Positions 24,801 to 38,200 of a stretch of 64,000 nucleotides of DNA are shown one piece after another; position 1 is the stretch's first letter, and every line of letters begins with the position of its first letter. Source of the stretch: Panopea generosa (taxonomy: Eukaryota > Mollusca > Bivalvia > Adapedonta > Hiatellidae). The notes beneath the pieces were generated by a model that was given only the letters and a program-made list of their open reading frames with translations, ran no database searches and was not told where the DNA came from. Location of the stretch: NCBI GenBank assembly GCA_029582155.1, contig CM055896.1, forward strand, positions 27,266,184 to 27,330,183. Reading direction: 5' to 3'. Both the position numbers and the translations under genes were made by a program.

Positions 24801-27800
24801 TTTAAGCGGACTCTTTAGCACAGAAATATTGTCCATTGTTATTACGATCACTCAAGCATAGAAAATTGTTAAAAAGTTCACGATGTGCACGTGAAGCAAA
24901 TCACTTAAAGTCTCACCGCATAGAAAAAACATAAAATCTGTGGAAATTTTGCGTTGGATGACAATTGAAGAGCGTGAAGAGCAGCGGCATGCTGCTTACT
25001 GGCAGGCCCATTCTACAGGTGCCTATAACTTCCCTGTTTTGCTTAATTTGTGCATCATTTTTATTGATTTGACTTAGAAATCCACATATCTGTCAGCAAA
25101 AAACATTGCCAACGTTCTTGTCGTCGACAAAATTGCTGGCGGCATCGTCGCGAGCCCCCAAATGATTTGTTATTAAAACCAGTAATATAATTTGACTTTA
25201 TCATTTAATCTATAAATTTGGAAAGTTATGCCTGCCCTATACACAGCTATTAGTTCATCTCGAGACCAGCACTGTTATGGTAAAGTTGAGAACAAAATAA
25301 CCACTAACACCTTTTATAATTTAAGTATGATATCGTTGTTTAGATTTCTATAAAATACAGCAATACAGTTCGTATAAAAAGTTATTATCAACTGTTACTT
25401 TTACCCCGAACCTTCAAATGCGGGCGCTTTAAGCTGCATCACTTTACTTTTTACATGCATTATTTCAGGTCTCCATTCAATTCAATAGAACCCACCGGAC
25501 GATCTGATGTTTGTGGCAGAAATATCAGAATACTTGAAGTGTTGCTGATCTGCCTCGCCGACGAAAGTAACACGTTATTAAGGGCAACCAGGATCACCAC
25601 ATGTTCCTGACACACCTGCGTAATCGACGATTGAAGGGGATTGAAGTTTGTACAAATCAAGGGGCTAGTGTTTATAGGTCTCACTACATTTTGACTTTTG
25701 TTCTTTGTTCTATATAAAACAAAGTCTCGGATTTCCATGGTAAAACAATAATTCCACATAGAATTGTATTTTTTTTTCATAGAAAGAATGTCTACCCACA
25801 TAAAAATGCAGAATAACTGGTAGGTTAACCAGGTGACACCTTGCAGTGACACCCTCAGATTTTTTTTAAAAATGAAGTCCTCAAATGCTCATAAATACAT
25901 TCATATGTTGAAATCCTATTTAACATCAGTGACGTCTTATTACAGTATAAGATATGCCAACTTTTGCTCTACTCAACTGCAGCAAGAAATCACAACCACT
26001 GTGAACCATTTTGAAAATATTTCAAACCAAAGGTTTTTTTAAGCGTAAGAATCATGTTTCCGTGGGAAAAAGGGTCGTGACTGTGTAGTGAGACGTTAAG
26101 ACACTGCCCGTCGGACACTTGGCACCCATTAACGACCGATAAACGCACAGACTGTCCGGAATAGACCGAAGGCAGAGGGCTTGATACATCGAAAGCCCTT
26201 CGTCGGCATTATCCTAACCGCTCCACACCGTCGGGACAAACTTCATTGAGCGAGGCGCCATCTGGTTTCAATCAGATAGGCTTAAATATTTTTACAGACA
26301 TGTGTAAAATCCTGGTAAAACATAAACTTTAGTGCATTTTAATACATTTCGTTTTTACATACTTTATTTACTATATATATATCATATACTTAGATTTTGA
26401 CATACTTACCTTGGTTACACAGCACTCCCTTCCATCCCGCCTCACACAGCTGTTCACAAGTACCGTTGATTTTATTACAGCTACCGTATCCGCCTTTACA
26501 ATTGTCACTACAATTCTGACTGCAGTTATCACCGAACGTGCCGGACACACATTCTATAAAATAATATATGAGATAAATTAGAAATATATTACCAGAAATT
26601 GGCACCATTTAATTTGTAATCAATTATGTTTATATGTTAGAAAATAATATCTTCAAAATAAACGTTTAATAAAACAACAAAGACTTCTTGGCAACTTTCA
26701 CCTTTTCATTATCGATTTTCTTGTCTCTATTCTAACATCTCTAAGCTATCCGCCTATAATTGAAAACAATTTGTTTGCATCAAAATAATATTTCAGTTTT
26801 GTAACTTTAGGGACACCTATATTACATGTTTACAATTAATGAATATTACTAGCGATATGTAAATAGCCTTATATGATAGAAAGCATAATTCAGAAAAACA
26901 TTCCTTTAAAAAATGTTATATATATGATTGTAATAGTATTTGTGTAGATGTGTGTATTATATAAAAACTATGTCAGTGCTCTAAATTATACATGCAAAAC
27001 TTTGTAAATGTATGATGTGAAACAAAACATATTATTGATTAATATAATGAGAAACGGTTGTGTTGTGTATTCAATACTACATAATGTCGGTAACAAATAT
27101 GTTATGCATACACGTACAGGCGATTACTATACATCTTTTTTGTTCTGATTATCGTTAATTGATTTAATTGATCATCTTTAATTCGTTAAGTTTGATGTTT
27201 ATTGAATAACAGTTACATTGGTAAGGCTGTTTTCAACATACGTGTATTTTGGTTTGATATACACTGTATGGTACACAGTACAAGACGACGAAATACTCAT
27301 ATACAAACACATACTCCTGAATACGAAACCACGTTCCTTCTACAAGTAACTGGCAAACAGTCTGACATATTAGAGTGTTTAGACCGAGTTGGGTTCTAAT
27401 CAACAATCTCAGCGGTGAAATGAAGATAATATAGATACTGCACCTATGTATGGATACAGATCAACATAAGTTGAACCCTCCATTTGGTAATAAGTTTTAA
27501 TCTGAAGCTTTACATAAATACACACACCAGCTAATTCCGACGTCAATAATATGCTTTATGAAGTAAATCCAAATATTATTTATTAGAATAACATATCAAA
27601 CTTAGTAAACTTTAACGGATAAACTTGTATTTCCAATGCAGTACATTTATATATTTCAGAGCTAATAGGTAATATACTAGCATACTATCAGACCTAGCGT
27701 ATATGATTCAAGTATTCTACTTTATTGTCTGAAAGTTGTCGACCTTCGATAGTTAGTGTACGAACCGAATTGGTAAAGCTATAGAGTTAGTAATCAAATA

Positions 27801-30205
27801 ATAATCTCATAACTAGTAGGAAATATAACATAAACATATGCCAGACAACAAGGTATCTCGGAATGCATGTATAATGGGTCATTTTCAAAAGATGTAGAAT
27901 TTCTTGTCCAGAAGAAAAAAAAACGTTTGCTGATATAAAATATTTCACCTGACGTTATGCTAATGCTTGGAACCAACTGTAACAAATCTCTATAATTACA
28001 TATTTTCTTCTTCAAATGTGATATTTAATTGAATATCAAGTAATCAGTACGGAAACTATACTGGGTGCTTGTAACACTAGCCTAAGGGCTCCTGTTATGT
28101 TATCTCAATCAATAAACCAGTCCATTACTTAATGTACCTCCCGTTTCCATTATGTGAAATTGAATGGGAAAGAATATCTTTAAAAAGGAGTCCTATACAT
28201 TATATTTCTTCGTGTAGTTTGATATCGGGGAGGAATTGATGGTAGAAATAGTTGAAAAACACATTGGTATTGTCGAAAATCAAAATTGAACAGGTAATGA
28301 TCTACATAATCTCCACATTATTCCTTGGTACAAAAATGCAATATCATTACCAAATGTATGATAATTACAATTTTGTTACCGTCTCTTCTGTCACTCCTCA
28401 AACAGTAACAGATCTGATGTATTTAATAATAGCAAGTTCACTTTAATGAAGCGATAGATATAATACATAAAGAAATTCACAGTTTCAGACTGTCAACTAA
28501 TTTTGCTTATTGAAATAACCATGAGATAAATCATGGTACTGTTATTATTAAAGTTAATGTTTTCGAATGTTTATTTTTCGAAGATCTACTTTGCGTAGAT
28601 TATGGAAGCTTTAAGTTTAGCTGATATTAATGACAATAAGTGAAAATTAATCAAAATATTTATTTACGTCTTCAAAGTCTCTTATTTGTGAGAGCAACAG
28701 TAGTACAAATTCTCAGGTATCATCATCGAAATAATTTAATAAATGTTGAACACTTTACTCTACTGACATGCCGTTTTACTCTTCTAGTTTGAAAGGCATT
28801 TAATACAAAATGGGTCCAGTTCTGATTGCTTAAACAGGTTATGAATGGTCGCTTTTGTAGTTTATAGAAATTACATAGTATCATTGACTATGTTCAATTT
28901 AAGTTAGGAATAGTTAATCAGTATCATTATTGAATAAATGAATAACCCTTTCCATTATAATTAATAGAGACTGGACAGATGAACAGGAATTTGAACAAAA
29001 CAACAGAAAGATACAACAAGATAATAAATATGGTGATTATGATAAAAGAATAGCGATATTGAGAATGTGAGAATGTTTGAAATGGTTGAGAACAAGGATA
29101 GAACCAATAGAATTTGTAAAGCCGAAAGACATGTAACAAAGAATACATGCATAGAGATGATAAGAGAGACAGTGAGTGAGAGAGAGAATAAGAGGGAGGT
29201 TTTGATATGTTCACGATGAAAAAATGTTCTTCACAGATGAACAAAAAGTGGTAGATAAATAAAAAAAAGAACGGCTAACAAAAGTGACAATAAGGGTGAT
29301 AATGAGGTACACGATATCAGCATTGAGAACGCGTTAGTGCTTCAAAACAATGTACTGGTAGCCAATGAAGACAGAACCAATAGAGACTGGAAATATAACC
29401 AAGAAGTGGAAGAAACATCAGAAAGTAACAACAAGATATATGAAGATGGTGATAATGATGAAAAGAATAGCAATATTGAGCATGTGAGATTATTTAAAAC
29501 GGTTGATAACAAGGATGTCAATAGAAATTGTAATGGGACACAGAACACATGCATAGAGATGAATATAGACGAAAAGAATGACATAAGTAAGAGAGAGCGA
29601 ATAGGTGGGGGGAAAGATTGGGTCAAGTTGACGTGAAAGAATGGACTACACAGATGAAAACAAAGTGCCAGATAAACCAAAACCGGAGAACAAGAATGAC
29701 AATAAGGGTGACAATGAGGTTGAAGTTATCAGCATTGAGAGCGGGGCTTTGTTTGTGGTAGTGACAAACAAAGACACAGTCTATAGAGACTAGGCAGATG
29801 ATCAGTAAATACAAGAAATAAAAGAAAATGACAACACGATCGATGATGTTAGTGATACTGACGGAAAGTGTACTAGCAATATTGAACACGTGGGATTGTT
29901 TAAATTGTGGAAAACAAGGATAGAGCCAATAGCAATGGTTAAGTCGGAAAATGTGTAACAAAGAAAACATACATAGAGATGAAGATAGATAGAGAGGGAG
30001 TTGACAATAAAAAGTTGATGAACTATACAGATAAACAAGAACTGACAGAAAAAACAACAATTGAGAAAAAGAGTGCCAATAAGGGTGGCAATGAGGTAAA
30101 ATGTATAAGCACTGATAACAGGACACAGTTTGAAGACAATGTGCTGGAGGAAACAAAGACAGTTAGTAGAGATTAGACAGATAATCAGGAAGTTGCAGAC
30201 ACAGC

Positions 30206-30279
<74 letters not shown>

Positions 30280-30288
30280 CTGAGAGAC

Positions 30289-30336
<48 letters not shown>

Positions 30337-33300
30337 CAGAGAGAGAGACTGCTGAGAGAGAGAAAGGGGGTGTAGGGGTGATAGTTAGGGGACGTTGGCC
30401 ATAGAGAAACGATGGACTGCTATGAAAACTATACTACTATTAAAACAGAGACTGCATACAAATAGACAGCTTAGAAAATTATGCGATTGTCCTATATGAT
30501 AAGATACCATATCCAAGATGCGTCGAGAATAAGGATTTAATGACATGTATGTAAACTGTATGCATCACATTGGCAGAAGGAATGATTGAAATTGGGAACC
30601 TGCACAAATAGAAGGATATTTCTCCCATTTTAAAGGTGATCTTCAATTCTGGGAGAAAATTCTTGAAATACTTCGAAATTGGCAATCTGCACAGTGAACA
30701 ATGATAGTAAACATAACTCCACTGTATGCAACATCGAAAGTTTATGCGGCCCGTTTAACATTTTTCATCATTTCAATTTTAGGCGACTCCATTATTTTTG
30801 AAGAATGTTTTCACAAATATCGGGTTAATTTAATAAAGATTTAGTACTGGGCGTGTTCCAAGTGCACATAATGCATACTCGCCCTTCTTTACTGCCAAAC
30901 ACCTTCTATAATGGAGACATTTGGGTTAATGTGGGAAAGGTTAAAACAGTTTGGGTAAATGAAGTTTAATTTAATTTTCTTTATGTGAATTGTTCAGTAG
31001 GGCAGAAGTGTAAATATGTTTTGTTCTGAACTCTTTTAAACTAATGCTTATTAAAACAGTCAAAACAGGCTATACACTCAATTACGAATATAAAGAACAT
31101 GGTGAGTTAGTCGTCATTAGGAATGTGTTAAACATCATTCATCAGGACTATTAATCATTCAGAGTGTTTAGAAAACAGTGTGTGTTCTTCAAACATTTAT
31201 TATTTGATGTAGTATTAGTTAAAGACAGTATTCTTATTATTAACAACACGCTTATGATAAAAACAACTGTAGCTAGATATTTGCGCGTAAGCTACAACCG
31301 TTTACATCATTGCTGTTGATTTGGTTATGCTCTATCTGTGTAATATATTCGATTGTAAGCGTTAATTTCATCCACTATTACGAACGGTATACGCTTGAAC
31401 CAAGTCGTATTTTGTCTTTAACTTCCGCCAGTGTACATTTTATATATTTTGATATAATGCTTTAATTCACTGTTAATTAAAAGAAAAAAAAAGTCAATGA
31501 AAAAAGAGTTACAGTATACTTAAACTATTGTCATAATGCCATGACTATGGTGGTTTATCATTTGACCATCAACATACCGTAGAGGAACAGTACAGTGAAT
31601 GTTAGTATTTAATTTACCATCAACACAAAGTGTTGTATATCTGTATCCCGCCATACAACCGCCGGTACAGTTACCGGAGACTCTGTCACATAGACCATGT
31701 AAACAATGACCACAAGGCTGGAGGCAGTTCTCTCCAAAACTTCTGTTTGCACATTCTGTAAACAATCATCAAACAAACATGAAACTTAAAGACTGCGAAT
31801 ATGTTTTGTAAATAAGAAGTTAATACTGATGATCATCAATCAAAATCGAGCGGTTCGAACATTGGAATTCGTTTTGAAACTACAAAGTTTATTCTAAACA
31901 AATAAATCGCTTTTGGGCGGCGAATGCGTATGAATTTAAAGTGATGGTACATATGGTTAACATCCGTGGGAGAGTGTTTTTGTAATGATTTTATTGCTAA
32001 TTATGAAATTAAAATTTAAATTAATCACTAATTACATACTGCAGTTATCTAACTTAGTTATTGTAGTAGGGTTGATGACTTGGAAGATTTGTGTAAAGTT
32101 TAAATCAAATTCATTGAGTGATAAGTGAGATATGAGCTTGTTGGAACTTGCACGCAAAACGTTAACCAGAATTACTAAGTCAAACAAGGACAATACTTTG
32201 CATGATATAAACGCAAGGGTTATCGAACTTAGTTATTGTAGTAGGTTGATAACTGTGAAGACTTTTGTAAAGTTTCAATCAAATACATTGAGTGGTTGGT
32301 TTGATATGAACTTTACGGTACAGAATGTCTAAGTCAAACAAGGGCAATTATTTGTATCATATTCATGCAAGAGTTAGCTAACTTAGTTACTGTAATATGT
32401 TGGATGACTAGGAAGGCTTGTATAACGTCTCAAGTCAATACATACATTGGTTACTGAGATATGGACTTGATGGTACTTGCACGCAAAACTTTAACCAGAT
32501 TTTCTTAGTAAAAAAGAGGCAATACTTTGAATTATGTTCATGCAAAAGTTAACTAATCTAGTTACTGTAGTAGGGTTGATGACTGAGAAGGCTTGTGTAA
32601 AGTTTTAATTAAATTCATTGAGTGGTTGGTGAGATATAGACTGGATGGTATTTGCATGCAAAACTCTAACAAGAATTTCTAAGTTCAACAAGGGCAATAG
32701 TTTGTATTATATTCATGCAAGCGTTATCTAACTTCAGTATTGTAGTAGGGTTGGTGCCTAGGAAGGCTTGTGTAAAGTTCCAAGGCCATATATACAATTG
32801 TTACGGAGATAGAGACTTGCATGCAAAACTTTAACCAGAATTTTCTCAGACAAACAAGAGCAATACTTTGTATTATATTCATGCAAGAGTAAGCCGATTT
32901 AGTTACTGTAGTAGGGTTGATGACTAGGAAGACTTGTGTAAAGCTTTAAGGCAATACATGCAGTGGTTACTGAGAAAAGGACTTGCATGCAAACTTTTAT
33001 TCAAGGGTTGACGCCGACACCGACTCCCGGGTGATTTGAATAGCTCTTTTTATCCTCCGAATAGTCGAGTTAAAAACAATAAAAAGGTAAATTGAACTGA
33101 AAGTACAACCTGTTTGTTTTTTGAATTATGTTTGAAGTAGATTTTGTAAACAAGAATACACGAAGTCAAGCTTCAAGAAAGGTTATCAGAAATTAAACGC
33201 TAAAGTTGTCTTAAAACATTAAATCATTTTTTAAATGAATAAAAAAACATCTCATGACCAATAAGATATAAGATACGAATGGCTTGACATCCGAAATTCA

Positions 33301-35243
33301 CCAAAACTTAACAAAATCATTATTTGAATTGGAGTGGTAAACTTGAAACGAAATCCCCATTCTAAAAATAGACATCACTTAAAACTGCTTGTTAAACTTC
33401 ACATTGTCATACGGACTCTATCTAAGATAAAACAATGTTTACTTGTTCACCTGTATAACAGATCAAGCTGAATTCAAAATGAAACAACATGACTTATTTA
33501 ATACGTCATAAAATATGTTGCAATTTTAAGCGGGAAATATATTTAAGTCTAACCCAGGCCCAAGTTAGAAAATCCCCTTTCAATATTTTCTTTTAACATG
33601 TTTAAATGAATTTATTCTTTTGGCAATACGGGGGCAATGGGTATATGTTGAAAAAATATGTTTAGCCATTTTTTTAATTTTAACAATCCTGATAAATATA
33701 GACTTAGTGTATTTACATTTCTTTCGTATTTACATACTTTATTATTTTATATATCACATTATTATATTTTGATACACTTACCTTGGTCACACATCACTCC
33801 TTTCCATCCTGCCTCACATAACTGTTCACAAATACCGTTGACGTTATTACAATTTTCGTATCCGTATTTACAGTGGTTGCTACAATTCTGAATACAGTTT
33901 TCGCCATAGAAACCGGGCAAACATCCTATAAAATAGTGCAAAGGGGTCATCCAATATATATCATGCAACTATTCCGTTAACCTTATCAATGAAATTTCTT
34001 AATTGTTTGTTCAGTCTACATAATTATTTGAAGGAAGCATAAACATAATAACTTTCAACTATTCAAACATGATACAAAATATAATGTAAACATACAGGTA
34101 ATTATAATTAGATATTCAAATGATATGTTTTCTCTGTCAGAGAAAATTATTAAAATGTAACTTAAGGCATAATTATTTTTATCCTATTTATAATTCAAGT
34201 TGGTCTTTGTACGAGGTATGTCCAAAAAGTAATAGGACGACCCTGTCATTTTTGTATTTAGGACGTTATATGCAAACCAATGGTATCAATGGATAGATTG
34301 ACACATTTTCTATTGTCATAAAACATCAAATCAATTTTCAGTCATCATTAAGGTCATGCAAAAGTCACCATAATAACGCAAGTTAAGAAGTACGGGGGTC
34401 TTGAAAAATCAGACGCCTTTTAAACAAAAAACATTGCCTTGGAAAGCAGACAACTTCCTTTATATCGTGCCAAATGTTATGAAATAACAGTGGACGCATT
34501 TCAGATCATGTGCGAATGTTGTTAAAAAATTAGACGTTAACGATGCACATTTTGATATTATGCGCACTTTTGAAATAACAAGTGCAAATTTGAATAGTAA
34601 AAAAAAAATGGCCGACGTTACGCCAAGAGTGCATATTTGGAGTATGGTAAACTTTTGTGTTGGGTGTATTATGACTCACAGGATACTCTGAAGTTTATTT
34701 CACACAACTCTTTAACAAAAGGCATATCCTGGAGTTTTATCTTTTGGTGGTACAAACGGGTTTCCAAAGGTGAGGCGAAAGTAACTGACCATCAGTGATC
34801 TGAACGACCGTAATCTGTGGTTTTCTTGGGATTCGAGTCAGATCTTCGTGAAAAGCGCTTTTAGTACCTCCGGGCCATGTACCTGAGTGTACATTCTGTG
34901 GTTAGGATATATGAGTCATCATGTATTGTGACTTGTACCAGAAGTGGGTGCAGTACCACAATTATTTTTTTCAGCGATTCATACTTTGAAAAAAGAATGA
35001 ATTTCATTTGAATGTCAACTTGACGTCGCACAAATAACGTCAAACTCCCCTGTACTTTGATACATATAACTTTTGACTTGTCAAAATAAATGTTAAATGG
35101 TGGTGTACGATATTGAAATTTTGTATGCGTATTGTTCAAATATGGAAAATGATTCATGCTACGTTTGGTTTGGATTGAATCACTAGAATGCATATTTCTA
35201 AATGCGTGTTATTGTTTTTGGGACAAACCTCGTATTGTATTAA

Positions 35244-35292
<49 letters not shown>

Positions 35293-38200
35293 GTAATGCT
35301 AATAGTAATAATAGTATCTGTATTTTAAGAAAGTAACATATTTAGATCGTACAACAGTATAAAGTGTATCTACCATAAAGACCTTCTAAATAACATTTAA
35401 GTTATACAAACATAGAAGAAATGGTCAGCACATTTGAATAACTGGAATAGAAATAGAAAGCTATATACGAGATTATACATGTTATAAAAGAACAACAACT
35501 GCAGCTTAAGATTCTTATTATGTTAAACAAATACACTCTATAATTACTCTTTAATGCGTGTAAATGAAATGATAACCATATTTGTACAGGAATAGCATTC
35601 CAAAACATCCATGCCTACATCAGTAAAATAATGAACATTCTAAAGCTTAACTTAAAGTTGAATGATTGCAGTATCTTTATTTTCAGCTGATCGCAAATTG
35701 TATATTTTCTTTTTTGATAATACCATTTAACTACTAATATAAGAAGGCGCTAATTTATTAAGTGCTTTGTATACAATTAATCCATTTTGATATTTGCAAC
35801 GTTCATTAAACGATAACCATCCCGTTTGAATTGTGTACATTGATTGTTAATGCACATTATAATTAACTACATGTATCATCGCTCATAGGATTATGCTTAT
35901 ATTTATCAACTGTCAATGTCAATATTAATATAACACTCATATATTATCAATAACAGATTGAAAGTTCTGTTTCTTAGTGCAAAGTGAGAACTGCCGCTTT
36001 TCATTCTTATCATTATACTGTGCTAAATTCCTATCCGGAAAACGATGTTGAAATATTTTGTGAATCTGGACTATAAATTCACGTTTGGAATATAGTTTTG
36101 TATTTTGAATTAATAACTTCTAACTACACATCCTGGAGCACAGCCGTTCGGGCATGTACCATTATCCTTCTGACAAGTTGAATTTTCTTTACAATTGACA
36201 CATATTTGGCTACAGTTTGATCCATTAGTTCCATCATCGCAGACTATCAGAGAAAACATTAAATAATATACTAGTATATACGATTTGGTATCGTTATTTT
36301 GTTGGTTATATAAAGATTTCTGTATAATTATGATTTGTGATAATTAATATAATGAATGCATGAACTTATCAACTGCATGTAGCTGTACGAATAAGTGAAC
36401 CATGAATGGGTCCATATAAATATCTGCTAGTTGCATATAAGTTTTCATGGATGTTCATTCTTTATATATATCATCGAGGCATACATTCTACAGCGGTAAA
36501 TTAATTAGTGTATACATTATTTAAGTGTAGGTCATTTAATGGTACATCAATATAAACATTTCTGTTTTGTTATCCCGCATCTATTACAGTTACAAAGAAA
36601 TTTCATATTATATTAAACGGAACCAAATAACCTATACTTTATTTGTCATGCCATTTTTATTGTATCATTTACTAAATCAAAAGTTGCCGTTGTCGGGTAT
36701 GCATTCATGTGTTATGAGGAGCAAATGTATATATAATGGTCTAGATCGTGGTCGCACTTGGCCTAGCAACTTTTTAATAGCCGCCAAACAACATGCACCT
36801 ACTTCAGGCCGATCACGAACAAGACAATCTGGTCGTTCTGTATTATACGTTCAATGAAAGAGTTATGTCACGAACATTAATTGTAAACATAATACAATTT
36901 GTTATGAATGATACGATTTACCTGGCTTGAATATTGGTTATTTACTCATGAAATATGATTAAATTTAATTAATTAAAGACATGTACCTGATTCACATGCT
37001 GTTGTGTGTTTATATCCGTATTTGCACCCTTGTGGGCAGTGTCCTGTTTGGACACTACATGGTCCTGCGTTGAGACAACTTCCACATAAATTATCACAAC
37101 CTAGACCCCATCTACTTGCATTGCATTCTGTAGTATATAAATAGAACATACCACCATCACATGTGTAATAAATAGTGTGTGATTATGTATAATACATTAT
37201 CATAAACATGCAAGCATTATACTACACATGTATTAATTACTGCCTGTAAAGATATAAAGAAATGCAAACAGAAAGTATTGTTTTTCTATATAATAAATAT
37301 ATATATATTTACATGAATGTATGTACAATAGTAAATTGAAAAAAATATTCGCCTGTAATTAATTGTACTATCAAAAATCGTTTCAAACAGTTATTAAAAT
37401 AATAATTATATTAAAAATAATAATGATTTAGAAAAATAATAATTTTATAACATCATACCTCCGAACACTTGAACTTCACAGATCTGAAGAGTTACATTTC
37501 CCATACTGTACAGTCTCAAATAACGAGTATTTGCGACCAGTGTTAAATATTTTATAAAGATATTATTCCTGGAGCCGTCATAAAGTGTTATCCAGTTGTC
37601 ATTTGAATCATTTCTGGCATGTAACCTGAAGTTCCTTAGTCCTTTTGAAATATATCAAGACGTCAGTATGAGTATTTAATACAGTCAAAAAGTAGAAATT
37701 GTGTGTATTCCTACAAAAATTGCAGCATTGAAGAAAGATTCACAAAACTCCACACAAAAGTTAAACATAATACAATAGTGAGTCACGGGCAAAAAGTAAA
37801 TGAGAGTAAAAACATTATATGAAACTTCATACAGAATGAGAATGTCACGCCTAACAATCAATCATTTTCTCCTGTAAAAGTCATCGTTAAATAGTACAAT
37901 GTCGCCTTTCAGCATTGAGAATGTTGAAAATAAAGAAATAAAAGAAGACTCACACGACGAAGCTTTATATTGACAGATTGTCATGATAGTACACACGTCA
38001 GGAAAGTCTACCTATAAGTATAGCTTGTCACATTAAGGATAAAATACTAGTATTTAATCATGCATGTTACATGTGAACTGGCGAATATTTAACAATTATA
38101 TCATTACCTAATAGATGATCAACCGAAATCGTGATGATAATATTATAATAGTGTATAATGTATCTATTACTCTTACATACCATTTATAGAAGTCAAAATA

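Larger units (their letters stand above)
24586..33038. repeat. 8.4-kb tandem segmental duplication, unit 2
   Basis: Second direct copy of 16547-24585. The junction at about 24585 joins ...GGGTGATTTG to CATGCATTGTACTTG. On the far side, at 33038, the sequence continues into GAATAGCTCTTTTTATCC, so the right breakpoint lies inside a GACGCCGACACCGACTCCCG repeat. The unit is longer mainly because of a 392-base block at 28357-28748 absent from unit 1. Confidence 0.9.

Noticed and set aside
34861-35193. 110-codon minus-strand frame inside the mariner remnant
   Set aside because: No transposase similarity in that orientation; it is antisense to the remnant.
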